From Promethearchaeota archaeon (GTDB lineage: Archaea > Asgardarchaeota > Lokiarchaeia > Sigyniarchaeales > SOKP01): a stretch of 42,549 nucleotides of DNA. Positions 9,065 to 17,786 of the stretch are shown piece after piece (within the stretch, counting starts at the first letter, position 1; every line of letters starts with the position of its first letter). The position numbers and the translations under genes are program-made. The stretch spans positions 1 through 42,549 of the forward strand of contig SDNW01000006.1 in NCBI GenBank assembly GCA_004524725.1, written 5' to 3'. The notes below the pieces were generated by a model. That model searched no databases. It saw only the letters and a list, made by a program, of their open reading frames with translations, and was not told where the DNA came from.

Positions 9065-12000
9065 ATGGCAAATAGTAATATAATGGTAATTGGTGGAGGA
9101 ATTTCTGGTATCGAAGCGTCATTAACTTTAGCAGAGCAAGGATATCATGTAATACTTGTAGAAAAAACATCATCCGTAGGAGGCCGAATGGCACAACTTG
9201 ATAAGACTTTTCCAACATTAGATTGTAGCATTTGCATTTTAGCGCCAAAAATGGTTGAATCATCGAGACATCCCAATATTGAACTCCTAGCATATTCCGA
9301 AGTAGAAAGTGTGAATGGTTCTGCTGGGAATTTCAAGGTTAAGGTAAAAAAGAAAGCTAAATACGTTAATTGGGATGCTTGCACGGGATGTGGTGCATGT
9401 TCAGAAAAGTGTCCGATGAAAAAGATTCCTTCTGAATTTGAAGAAGGAATGGGTAATAGGACTGCGATCTATATTCCATTTCCTCAAGCAGTTCCGAGAA
9501 AAGCGGTAATTGATCCTGTAAAATGTCTTTATCTAACGAAAGGTGCTTGCCAATTATGTGAAAAAGAGTGCGAAGCAGAAGCTATAAATTGGGATGATAA
9601 AGATGAAATTGTTGAATATAATGTTGCTTCCATAATTGCAGCCACTGGATTCGACCAACTGGACCCTTCTGTTTTAGACAGATACCACTATGGAGAATAT
9701 CCTAATGTTATAACAGCAATGCAATATGAAAGGTTACTTAGTGCTTCGGGTCCCACTGAAGGAGAATTAATAAGACCTTCTGATAAAAAGCATGCTCATA
9801 ACATCGCGTTCGTTAGTTGTGTTGGTTCCAGAAATGAAGATTTGTGTGCCTATTGCTCAAAATTTTGTTGTATGTATCAAACTAAAGAAGGAGTAGTGAC
9901 TCGAGAACATGCACCAGATACTAATGTTACCATATTTTTCAACGATATTAGAGTTATTGGAAAAAATCAAGAGGAGTTCATTGAACGAGCCAAGAGTGAA
10001 TATAATTTGACATATTATCGAGGAATACCTGGAGATGTAAGAGAAAATCCTGCTAATCATAACCTTTACGTAAAGCATGCTAATCTTGATACAGGAGAGG
10101 TAGAAACGAGTGAATTCGATTTGGTTGTGCTTGCAAATGCAGTGATCCCTAGAAAAGATGCAGGAGCCCTTGCGAAAATTTTAGGAATCGAACAAAATGA
10201 ATTTGGCTTCTTTAAGACCGAAAAATCAACTGAGGATTCACAATCGACACGAGAAGGGATCTATATCACTGGCTCATGTCAATCTCCTGATGACATCGCC
10301 AACTCAGTCGCTAAAGCTAGTGGAGCAGCAGCTCTTGCGGCTAATCATGCAATCCCATTAACTCCCGAGGAGATGGAGGTTGAACTTCCTCCGTTGAAGG
10401 AGATCAATATGAATGATGAACCCAGAATAGGAGTCTTTGTATGTCGATGTGGCGTCAATATTGCAGGCTATATGGAAGTCCCTGAATTAGTCGAGTACGC
10501 TAGAACTTTACCTCATGTTGTTTTTTCGATGGAAAATAAATATAGCTGTTCTCAATTAACACAAGATATCATAAAAGAAAAAATCGAAGAGTTAAATTTG
10601 AATAGAGTAGTCGTGGCAGCATGTACTCCTCGGACTCATGAACCATTATTTCAAAAAACAATTCGAGAAGCTGGATTGAACGAATATTTATTTAATTTTG
10701 TAAGTATACGAGAATTAGATTCATGGGTTCATATGCATGATAAACCCAAGGCAACGGATAAGGCCAAAGATTTAATTAGAATGGGCGTTGCTCGAGTTGC
10801 AGCTCAAAAACCGGAATTTAAAATCAAAGGTGATGTGAAACCTGAAGCCTTAGTGGTGGGAGGGGGTATCGCGGGGTTAAGTGCTGCCATGGAGATAGCC
10901 AGTAAAGGATTTAAAGTTCACGTGGTCGAAAAAGAATCTAGACTGGGTGGACAGCTGAATTTTATTTACAAGATAAATTTCGATCGAATCGACTCAAAAC
11001 AATATCTTGAGAACGTTCTTAAAGAATATAATAAGATGAAAAACATCACTACGTATTTAGATTCAGAAGTTGCTGAAATTAAAGGATCGATTGGAGACTT
11101 CAATGTTAAAGTAACAAACCATAAGGATAAAAATTCCATTACGCTCAATGTTGGAGTAATCATAACCTCCACAGGAGCATATGAATATAAACCAAAAGGT
11201 TGGTATCATTATGGTGAAAATGAGAATGTAATGACTCAACTTGAATTATCCGATAAATTAAGAAACAATGAATTAAAAGATGGAGAGACTCTGGTATTTA
11301 TTCATTGCGTTGGTTCGAGACAACCTGAAGGAGGTAATGGCGTCACTTATTGTTCATTAATTTGCTGCTCAGAGTCCATTCGACATGCATTATATGTAAA
11401 GGAGAATTATCCCAACTCTAACATCTATGTCTTATATAGAGACATCCGAGTTGGTACCGATGAAGAGCCTTATTACTGGAAAGCAAGAGAAAATATTAAT
11501 TATATACGATTCAATGAATATCCCGAAGTCGATGTAAAAAAAGATAAACTAATCGTTGATGTGAAAGATATACTTACTCAAGTTGATCTTTCTATAGAAG
11601 CTGACAAAGTCGTTTTATCAACTCCTCTAATTCCATACGATACAAAGAAATTAGGTGAGCAGATTAAATGTGCGCGAGATCAGAATGGTTTCTTTTTAGA
11701 AGCTCATGTAAAACTAAGGCCTGTAGATTTTGCTACTGATGGAATCTATTTGGCTGGAACATGTCACGGTCCTAAAGGAATAGCTGACTCAATCTCACAA
11801 GCACGAGCTGCAGCCGCCCATGCTTTAATTCCATTAATTTCAGGTGAAGTCGAAAATGAACCACTTGTATCTGTTGTTGATCCCTCATTATGTATTGCAT
11901 GTCAGAAATGTGAAGAAGTGTGTAATTTCGGAGCTATTGGAGTGAACTTTGATAATGAAGTACTTGTTTCTGAATCCAATCCCCTATTATGTAAAGGGTG

Positions 12001-12559
12001 TGGTGATTGTTCCGCAGCGTGCCCTGCGGGAGCAATAACTATGGGTCATTTTGCAGATCATCAATTATACCCCATGATTGAGGAAGCAGTTAAAGGAGAA
12101 TTCGTTGATGAGCGCCCACGTATCGTCGCATTTTTATGTAATTGGTGCAGTTATGCGGGAGCGGATACCTGTGGAGTTAGTCGATTTCAATATCCTACTA
12201 ATATAAGACCAATTAGAGTCATGTGTACAGGAAGAATTCCTAAAAGCTTTATTTTACAAGCATTTTTAGAAGGCGCTGATGGAGTCCTAATTGGTGGATG
12301 CCATTTAGGCGACTGTCATTACTTAGAAGGTAATTATGATATGCTTCGAAGATATAATGAAGTTCATGAGGTTTTAGCAAAAGTAGGAATTCATCCCGAC
12401 AGATTTCGGTTAGAATGGGTTTCAGCAAGTGAAGGTAAACGATTTTCCCAAGTGGTTACTGATTTTGTTGAGACTGTAAAAAAATTAGGTCCGATGCCAA
12501 GAACTGGTGATAAAATCGAACCTAAAAAAGAAAAAGTTAAGGAGGTAGCAAAGGTATGA
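9065..12559 (+). CDS. hdrA: HdrA-HdrA-MvhD fusion (QmoA-QmoB-like electron-bifurcating flavoprotein)
   Basis: A flavin and iron-sulfur electron-transfer protein of 1164 residues, about twice a normal HdrA. The first half (1-445) is HdrA without its N-terminal domain: FAD fold GGGISG at 10-15, the family stretch LDKTFPTLDCSICILAPKM, and an inserted ferredoxin with Cys106/109/112/116 plus a second cysteine group from Cys154. The second half (about 455-1020) has the HdrA N-terminal domain (Cys460, Cys462), a second FAD site GGGIAG at about 599, and two C-terminal [4Fe-4S] motifs (Cys943/946/949/953 and Cys976/979/982/986). An MvhD-like domain follows (Cys1025/1028 onward). This order equals QmoA plus QmoB. 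It overlaps hdrC by 4 bases. With HdrBC and MetVF it probably feeds electrons to methylene-tetrahydropterin reduction. No hydrogenase or formate dehydrogenase subunit lies nearby. Confidence 0.93.
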   Translation: MANSNIMVIGGGISGIEASLTLAEQGYHVILVEKTSSVGGRMAQLDKTFPTLDCSICILAPKMVESSRHPNIELLAYSEVESVNGSAGNFKVKVKKKAKYVNWDACTGCGACSEKCPMKKIPSEFEEGMGNRTAIYIPFPQAVPRKAVIDPVKCLYLTKGACQLCEKECEAEAINWDDKDEIVEYNVASIIAATGFDQLDPSVLDRYHYGEYPNVITAMQYERLLSASGPTEGELIRPSDKKHAHNIAFVSCVGSRNEDLCAYCSKFCCMYQTKEGVVTREHAPDTNVTIFFNDIRVIGKNQEEFIERAKSEYNLTYYRGIPGDVRENPANHNLYVKHANLDTGEVETSEFDLVVLANAVIPRKDAGALAKILGIEQNEFGFFKTEKSTEDSQSTREGIYITGSCQSPDDIANSVAKASGAAALAANHAIPLTPEEMEVELPPLKEINMNDEPRIGVFVCRCGVNIAGYMEVPELVEYARTLPHVVFSMENKYSCSQLTQDIIKEKIEELNLNRVVVAACTPRTHEPLFQKTIREAGLNEYLFNFVSIRELDSWVHMHDKPKATDKAKDLIRMGVARVAAQKPEFKIKGDVKPEALVVGGGIAGLSAAMEIASKGFKVHVVEKESRLGGQLNFIYKINFDRIDSKQYLENVLKEYNKMKNITTYLDSEVAEIKGSIGDFNVKVTNHKDKNSITLNVGVIITSTGAYEYKPKGWYHYGENENVMTQLELSDKLRNNELKDGETLVFIHCVGSRQPEGGNGVTYCSLICCSESIRHALYVKENYPNSNIYVLYRDIRVGTDEEPYYWKARENINYIRFNEYPEVDVKKDKLIVDVKDILTQVDLSIEADKVVLSTPLIPYDTKKLGEQIKCARDQNGFFLEAHVKLRPVDFATDGIYLAGTCHGPKGIADSISQARAAAAHALIPLISGEVENEPLVSVVDPSLCIACQKCEEVCNFGAIGVNFDNEVLVSESNPLLCKGCGDCSAACPAGAITMGHFADHQLYPMIEEAVKGEFVDERPRIVAFLCNWCSYAGADTCGVSRFQYPTNIRPIRVMCTGRIPKSFILQAFLEGADGVLIGGCHLGDCHYLEGNYDMLRRYNEVHEVLAKVGIHPDRFRLEWVSASEGKRFSQVVTDFVETVKKLGPMPRTGDKIEPKKEKVKEVAKV

Positions 12560-13092
12560 CTCAAATGTTAAAAAAGAATGCAAGTGAATTGGATCACGAA
12601 TTTCGATATGAAATTAGTGAGAAGGTGGGAGCAAAATCGCTTCTCAAGTGTATTCAGTGTGGAGTATGCAGCTCAGGATGTACAGTAACCGAATACGTAG
12701 ATATGCAACCACATCGGGTAGTAGCTTCTTGTCTTTTAGGCTTAAAAAAGGAAGTTCTTACAAGTAATGCAATATGGACTTGTTCTCTTTGTCATCGATG
12801 TACCGAACGATGCCCAAAGAATGTGGATTATTCTTTTATTTTAGCATTGCTCCGAAATATGGCAGTTAAAGAAGGAAGAGTTCCAAAAGAATATTCTAGC
12901 ACCGTTGTGACAATATATAATAATGGTTTTGTAGTACCATACACTGGTGGATTGAAAGATAATATTGATAGAAGGAGAGATCGGATGGGGCTCCCGCAAA
13001 TAATACCGCCGAAATTAGAGGAGATTCAATTCATAATTAATGAGACAGGACTTGGAGGTCTTGTAGAAGAAGAAAAGGAGGATGATGAATAA
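12556..13092 (+). CDS. hdrC: heterodisulfide reductase-like subunit C (HdrC)
   Basis: A small iron-sulfur protein of 178 residues that passes electrons between HdrA and HdrB. Two classical [4Fe-4S] motifs are present: CIQCGVCSSGC (about residues 33-43) and CSLCHRCTERCP (about 76-87), the second followed by the family's NVDY. The C terminus is acidic. The ATG lies in an ATGA overlap with the hdrA stop and is preceded by GGAGGT, so the two are translationally coupled. It lacks the membrane HdrE-type part found in QmoC, so it is a soluble HdrC. Confidence 0.93.
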   Translation: MTQMLKKNASELDHEFRYEISEKVGAKSLLKCIQCGVCSSGCTVTEYVDMQPHRVVASCLLGLKKEVLTSNAIWTCSLCHRCTERCPKNVDYSFILALLRNMAVKEGRVPKEYSSTVVTIYNNGFVVPYTGGLKDNIDRRRDRMGLPQIIPPKLEEIQFIINETGLGGLVEEEKEDDE

Positions 13093-13973
13093 TGGAATTT
13101 GCCTTATTTTTGGGTTGTACTATACCAATGAAATTACCATTCTTAGAAAAAGCGTTTAGAGATGTAGCAAACATCCTAAATGTAAATTTAAAAGAAATGG
13201 AAGGCGTTGGCTGCTGTCCTGAGCCTGTTGCGATGCAATCGCTTAACATTGATACATGGGTTGCTCTTGGTGCGAGAAATTTAGCAATTGCTGAACAAAT
13301 GGGGTTAGACATTATGACCATTTGTTCTGGATGTTATGAAACTTTAAAAACTGTTAGTGTTCTATTAGCTGAGGATGAGGAATATCTTAAAAAAATTAAT
13401 GGAATTCTCTCTAAGATTAATTATAAATACACCGGTAAAACGAAGGTCTATCACTTTGTCGAATTATTTAGCCAACCTGAATGGTTAGATAAAATTAAGA
13501 AACTAGTTGTCAAACCTCTGGATGATTTGAATCTTGCGGTGCATTATGGGTGTCATCTTATTCGACCCAGCAAGATTATGCAGTTTGATCATCCTGAAAG
13601 ACCGGAAACAATTGATCTCATATTAGAAGCATTAAGCGCAAAAACTGCGGAATATGCAACAAAACTTGAATGCTGTGGTTATTGTGCACGGCTACAAGAA
13701 GAAATCGGTGAAAACTTAGTAGAAGAAAAAATGACAGAACTTTGTCAACTTGAAGAGGAAGTAGACGCATTAATCGCGGTATGCCCAGCATGTACCACCC
13801 AATATGACAGAAAAGAACGAATAGTAGCAAGAAGAACGGGCAAACAGCTCGATATCCCCGTGCTATATTTAGCAGAAGTTATGGCTATAGCTTTAGGAGT
13901 TGAATTGGAAGACTTAAGCCTTAGAAGTCGAAGTGTTAAGCCAGATAAGTTAATTAATAAATTAACGACCTAA
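13092..13973 (+). CDS. hdrB: heterodisulfide reductase-like subunit B (HdrB)
   Basis: The catalytic-type subunit with two CCG domains, 293 residues. First CCG motif: a single Cys at residue 9 (FLGC), then GVGCCPE and later CSGC. Second: HYGCHL, then LECCGYC and CPAC. In methanogen HdrB these cysteines hold two non-cubane [4Fe-4S] clusters that split the CoM-S-S-CoB disulfide. Here, next to MetVF, the clusters may relay electrons or act on another substrate. The ATG overlaps the hdrC stop (TAATG) after a strong AAGGAGG. All motif cysteines appear intact. HdrC and HdrB are separate genes, in the order C then B. Confidence 0.93.
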   Translation: MEFALFLGCTIPMKLPFLEKAFRDVANILNVNLKEMEGVGCCPEPVAMQSLNIDTWVALGARNLAIAEQMGLDIMTICSGCYETLKTVSVLLAEDEEYLKKINGILSKINYKYTGKTKVYHFVELFSQPEWLDKIKKLVVKPLDDLNLAVHYGCHLIRPSKIMQFDHPERPETIDLILEALSAKTAEYATKLECCGYCARLQEEIGENLVEEKMTELCQLEEEVDALIAVCPACTTQYDRKERIVARRTGKQLDIPVLYLAEVMAIALGVELEDLSLRSRSVKPDKLINKLTT

Positions 13974-14065
13974 TTAGTGTATGTTTTTCAAACACAATTC
14001 AAAAATCAAGAAATAAGATAAGATAAAAAAAAAAATAAAAAAAAATTGAAAAAAAGTAATCGAAA

Positions 14066-14770
14066 ATGATTATTACCCAATTAAAAGATATTGACGAAAT
14101 TTACGATATGATAAAGCCATATGATAAGATACTTATCGCTGGCTGTGATGGATGCTGTCAACCACCCCGTTCACTCAATGAAGCGAAAATGCTTGGACAG
14201 TTACTCGAGTTAAAAGCAAGAACCGAATCTAAAAGTTTAAAATGGAAAGCTATAACTGTTCTTAGGCAATGTGATGACAGAATTGTCGCGACAACCGTTA
14301 AACCACACGCAGAGAATTATGATGCAATCCTTTCATTGGCATGTGGTCTAGGAGTTGTTATGCTTAATAAGGTAATTGACGATAAATTGGCATTTCCCGC
14401 TCAAAACAGCCATTTTGGAGGAGTACAAAATAATGGAGAGAATTATTTCATTGAATACTGTGAAGAATGTGGTGATTGTGTCATAGCGGAAACTGGAGGT
14501 ATTTGTCCGCGAGCAGGTTGTGCGAAACACTTAAGTAATGGCCCCTGTGGAGGAATGGTTGACGGAATGTGTGAGGTTGGAGGATATACAATTCCTTGTG
14601 CGTGGGTACGTATTTATGAGCGTTTAAAAAAGTTTAATCGGCTGGATCTATTTAAAAAATATCGCCCACCACGAGATTACCGAACCTCGACCAGTCCCGG
14701 CTATATTCCTATTTACAAGGAATATGGAAATGAGGAAGAGGAAGAACAAAAAGAGGAGGCGAAAGCATAG
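14066..14770 (+). CDS. metV: MetV-like iron-sulfur subunit of methylene-tetrahydropterin reductase
   Basis: The accessory subunit of the anaerobic MetVF methylene-tetrahydrofolate reductase, 234 residues. An N-terminal alpha/beta domain carries GCDGCCQPP near residues 26-34. A C-terminal cysteine-rich zinc/iron-sulfur domain reads CEECGDCVIAETGGICPRAG followed by CAKHLSNGPCGG, the family signature. In acetogens MetV links MetF to the electron donor. Its stop is directly followed by the metF ATG, so the two are coupled. A 92-base A-rich gap separates it from hdrB; same orientation and known operon structures suggest co-transcription, but a separate promoter is possible. The C-terminal tail is very acidic. 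Confidence 0.92.
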   Translation: MIITQLKDIDEIYDMIKPYDKILIAGCDGCCQPPRSLNEAKMLGQLLELKARTESKSLKWKAITVLRQCDDRIVATTVKPHAENYDAILSLACGLGVVMLNKVIDDKLAFPAQNSHFGGVQNNGENYFIEYCEECGDCVIAETGGICPRAGCAKHLSNGPCGGMVDGMCEVGGYTIPCAWVRIYERLKKFNRLDLFKKYRPPRDYRTSTSPGYIPIYKEYGNEEEEEQKEEAKA

Positions 14771-15721
14771 ATGGCAAAACGTCCAGCATATAGTCAATTA
14801 TGTAAAGCGATTGAAGAAGGACACTTCGTCTTTACTGGGGAGTTAGAACCTAAGAAGATTCTTGACCTCAGCGAGATATTCCATTCCGCAGAAGAGATGA
14901 AAAAAACAGGCAGGATTGTCGCTGCTAACGTCACTGATGGACCTCAAGGAGATGCATATATGTCATCTCTGGTTCCAAGCTATTTAATACAAGAAAAGGT
15001 TGGGATCGAAGCGGTATGGCAGGTCACCGTTAGAGATCGAAATCGAGTCGCACTCTTTGGAGATGTGGTCGCAGGAGCAGTTCTGGGGTTAAAAAACATC
15101 CTAACTCTCACGGGCGACCATACTGCATTGGGAGATCATAAAAAAGGGCGTGCTGTGTATGATATCGATAGTACTCAATTTTGCGAAATGCTTTCCATAA
15201 TGATTGATGAAGGAACGGATTATGAGGGCAATGAGTTAGAGGGAGGAAAGATTGAGATGAACTTTGGGTGCGTTGCTAATCCTAACAGTAATCCGCGAGA
15301 ACCCGAAATCCTTAAGGTTGGTCGAAAGGTAGAACAAGGAGTTGATTTTATCCAAACCCAAACTGCATTTGATATTGACGAAGCAAAAGACTTTTTGAAG
15401 GAATTGGAACAATTTAATGTCTCTGTTTTACTTGGTGTGTTTCCACTAAAAAGCTACGGAATAGCATGGTATTTCGATAAATTCATACCGGGAGTAAGCG
15501 TTCCAAAGGATCTTCTTAAAGCATTGAAGAAGGCAGAAAAGGATAATAAAGGAAATAAGCAAGGTAAGTATGCAGCACTTGATAAAATCAATATTGAATT
15601 CTTTAACCCATTTATCGAAGAAATAAAAAAAACAACGAAGGCAGCGGGTATTCATTGCATGGCGGTTGAATATGAAAGGCTTTTTGAGCCTCTCCTCAAA
15701 AAATATCCCAAATACGTATAG
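14771..15721 (+). CDS. metF: methylene-tetrahydrofolate (or tetrahydropterin) reductase MetF
   Basis: Reduces methylene-tetrahydrofolate, or its methanopterin analogue, to the methyl form on a flavin, the last step before methyl transfer in the Wood-Ljungdahl methyl branch. It is a single TIM-barrel domain of 316 residues, close to bacterial MetF size. The catalytic glutamate region appears as FTGELEPKK (about residues 20-28) and the flavin/folate aspartate as LTGDH near 117. VFPLKSYG and PGVSVPKDLL are late barrel motifs. The ATG abuts the metV stop, with a GAGGAGG ribosome-binding site inside metV. Which pterin it uses cannot be read from sequence. Confidence 0.93.
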   Translation: MAKRPAYSQLCKAIEEGHFVFTGELEPKKILDLSEIFHSAEEMKKTGRIVAANVTDGPQGDAYMSSLVPSYLIQEKVGIEAVWQVTVRDRNRVALFGDVVAGAVLGLKNILTLTGDHTALGDHKKGRAVYDIDSTQFCEMLSIMIDEGTDYEGNELEGGKIEMNFGCVANPNSNPREPEILKVGRKVEQGVDFIQTQTAFDIDEAKDFLKELEQFNVSVLLGVFPLKSYGIAWYFDKFIPGVSVPKDLLKALKKAEKDNKGNKQGKYAALDKINIEFFNPFIEEIKKTTKAAGIHCMAVEYERLFEPLLKKYPKYV

Positions 15722-15727
15722 GAGGTA
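15721..15727 (+). promoter_or_regulatory. orphan ribosome-binding-site-like GGAGGT after metF
   Basis: TAG-GAGGTAA sits directly on the metF stop codon, as good as the sites used elsewhere in this operon, but no start codon or reading frame follows within usable distance. It could be a relic of a lost downstream gene or chance. Confidence 0.3.
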
Positions 15728-15769
15728 AACAGAATTTACAAATAACCCATTTATATTAAATAAAATATA

Positions 15770-15778
15770 TTTTTTTTT
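15770..15778 (+). terminator. T-tract terminator after metF
   Basis: Nine consecutive thymidines about 50 bases after the metF stop, before the regulator gene, suggest partial or full termination of the hdr-met transcript. Confidence 0.4.
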
Positions 15779-15826
15779 ACAAATTAAAGTATTATAGATT
15801 TTAAACAATTAAGGATTGAGAATGAG

Positions 15827-16309
15827 ATGGTCATGAAAAATTTGGATGATAAAGATAAACGGATTTTAGAAATGCTCATCGAAGATTCGAGACGTCCCTA
15901 TAAAGAGATCTCAGAAAAGCTAACTGAAGAGGGAATACCCTTATCAGAATCAACGGTGAGGAAACGAGTATTAAAATTACAAGAAGATGGAGTAATAGAG
16001 AAATTCACGATTAAAGTTTGTAGAGAAGATGAGCGATGTATTATTGCCTTTTTGACTCTCATTCCGAAAACCGAATCTGAAATCAAAGAGTTGTTAAGAG
16101 AAACGCAGATTTTACCCCAGTGCGAAGAAGTTTATTTTCTAGCAGGCCAATGTGGGGTGCTTGTGAAAGTAAATGTTCCCGAAATAACTGAACTTGATGC
16201 TTTAATAGAGACGTTTCGGGCGAGGAGCGATGTAAGAAATGTGGAGAGAGTTTGTGTCGTTTTAAAACCTATTAAGACAATGCCTCGGAGCGAACGTATA
16301 CCTCTCTAA
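15827..16309 (+). CDS. Lrp/AsnC family transcriptional regulator next to metF
   Basis: A 160-residue regulator. The N-terminal winged helix (about 3-65: LDDKDKRILEMLIEDSRRPYKEI, recognition helix around SESTVRKRVLKLQ) is followed by a RAM-type effector domain (about 72-155). The ATG at 15827 is followed by a second in-frame ATG at 15833; both fit. It follows metF on the same strand after a T-tract and may control the hdr-met operon, as Lrp members often act on adjacent genes. That link is inference from position only. The C terminus has a short basic tail beyond the usual domain end. Confidence 0.88.
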   Translation: MVMKNLDDKDKRILEMLIEDSRRPYKEISEKLTEEGIPLSESTVRKRVLKLQEDGVIEKFTIKVCREDERCIIAFLTLIPKTESEIKELLRETQILPQCEEVYFLAGQCGVLVKVNVPEITELDALIETFRARSDVRNVERVCVVLKPIKTMPRSERIPL

Positions 16310-16410
16310 AAAAGAACCGAATAGTAATCCAAAATTTCATTTATCCTACTACTTTTAAATAATATGATATCAATTCCTAGAATTATTTTTAACTGTACTT
16401 CCTCATTCTT

Positions 16411-16662
16411 ATGATTTATTCCGATGATAATTGGAAGGCAATTAATCCCTTATCTCCGCCAAATTACAATAAATCAAAGTACAATGTAATATTTGATCAG
16501 CATTCACATACTCATTATAGTGATGGTAAGTTAACAATCAAACAAAACATCGAATGGCATATAGCTATGGGTTATAATGCCTTAGCTATCACTGATCACA
16601 ACAATATGCGACATTTAGAAAAAATAACACAATTTAATTTAAATTTAAAAATATTCTTTTAA
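16411..16662 (+). pseudogene. truncated PHP-domain phosphoesterase (N-terminal fragment)
   Basis: Only the first 83 residues of a PHP-family metal-dependent phosphoesterase. Motif 1 (FDQHSHTHYSDG, about 29-40) and motif 2 (ALAITDHNNM, about 57-66) are intact, but the later histidine/aspartate motifs needed for the three-metal site are missing; complete PHP proteins are usually over 200 residues. After ITDHN the frame runs into a low-complexity Asn/Leu/Lys tail and a TAA that overlaps the stop of the convergent gene by 4 bases. No remainder of the family is visible in the other frames, so this is truncation and not a frameshift. Function is probably lost. Confidence 0.72.
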
Positions 16663-17681
16663 ACATAATAATAATATACGCCTTTTTTTTCTTTTTTTCT
16701 AATTTTCCCTTCGTTTTCTAGATATAATAAATGACCAAGCACCTCACTTAAAGCCATGTAAGAGTTAATATCATCCAATTCTGTTCCAAAATGCATTTGA
16801 GAGATTTGAAAGGGATTTAAAGGCTTATCCTTGATTAGATCTAATATTTCCCTTAGTCTATTTTTATGATGCTCTTTTATTGCTAAAATTCTTTCATGTG
16901 GATTGAATATTACTTCTTGATGAGCAGGAAAGATAATTTTCGGATTTAAATTATCAATTTTATCTAAAGAACTTAAATAATATTTCAAAATATTATTAAA
17001 ATCAAAATCATGATATTTTTCATACAACAACTCATTAACAATAAAATTTCCTATATGGGGAGTGATACGACTTAAAATATGGTCTCCTGAAAATAAATAT
17101 TTATGATTTTTCTCAAAAATGCAGATATGACCAAAACTATGACCTGGAGTCCATATTACTTTTAAATTGTCAAGAATAACATCTCCATCGTGCACAATGA
17201 TATCTGGTTTCTGATACATCAAGAACTGAGGCCAATAAGTAAAAAATTGAACTACTCTTTTATTTTGTTCTTTAGAAATACCGTACTTTACCATATGTTC
17301 TGCAATCTCTTTAGCTTGTTTTTTCAAATCAGCTAAATTTGCTTGATTTGTCTCCCACTTTAAGAGTTCATAAGTTATATCATGCATAACAATTTTCAAG
17401 TTAGGGTTAACTTCTTTTAGCTTTTTTGCCAAACCTATGTGGTCTATATGAATGTGTGTTATAAAACAATAATCGATCTCGGTTATCTTTATTTCTAATT
17501 CCTCAAGTGCTTCGAAAAATTTTTTCCGCCAATTACCCAGATTTAAACCCGAATCTATTAAAACTAATTTTTCTCCTAATTTAAAAAGATATACACACAC
17601 ATATTTTACAGCAAAAGGCACATCAATTTTAATCTGATACACTCCATCAATTTCAGTGATCTCGGAATTAAATTTGTTCAA
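16659..17681 (-). CDS. metallo-beta-lactamase-fold hydrolase with C-terminal winged-helix-like region
   Basis: A cytoplasmic metal-dependent hydrolase of 340 residues. The dinuclear zinc motif HxHxDH is THIHIDH at residues 75-81. Later ligands are visible in WTPGHSFGH, FSGDHIL and FPAHQE, in the right order for the family. The last 70 residues look like a small winged helix, as in LACTB2/RNase-type and glyoxalase-II-like members. The start is TTG, as no ATG occurs before the first conserved strand. Substrate is unknown; thioester or lactone hydrolysis are options for this subfamily. It converges with the truncated PHP gene. Confidence 0.87.
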   Translation of the reverse strand: MNKFNSEITEIDGVYQIKIDVPFAVKYVCVYLFKLGEKLVLIDSGLNLGNWRKKFFEALEELEIKITEIDYCFITHIHIDHIGLAKKLKEVNPNLKIVMHDITYELLKWETNQANLADLKKQAKEIAEHMVKYGISKEQNKRVVQFFTYWPQFLMYQKPDIIVHDGDVILDNLKVIWTPGHSFGHICIFEKNHKYLFSGDHILSRITPHIGNFIVNELLYEKYHDFDFNNILKYYLSSLDKIDNLNPKIIFPAHQEVIFNPHERILAIKEHHKNRLREILDLIKDKPLNPFQISQMHFGTELDDINSYMALSEVLGHLLYLENEGKIRKKEKKGVYYYYV

Positions 17682-17786
17682 TCTTAACGACTAATATCGG
17701 TTATTCCAATAAATTATGAAATTAATTATAGAATTTTTAGTTTTTTAAATTGAAAGCATATTCAATTTAAAACAAAAAAATCATAT

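Noticed and set aside
9065-13973. Reading the HdrA fusion as part of a sulfate-reduction Qmo complex
   Set aside because: No membrane QmoC, AprAB, Sat or Dsr gene is present, HdrC is soluble, HdrB is a separate subunit and metVF follow. The similarity to QmoAB is architectural only.
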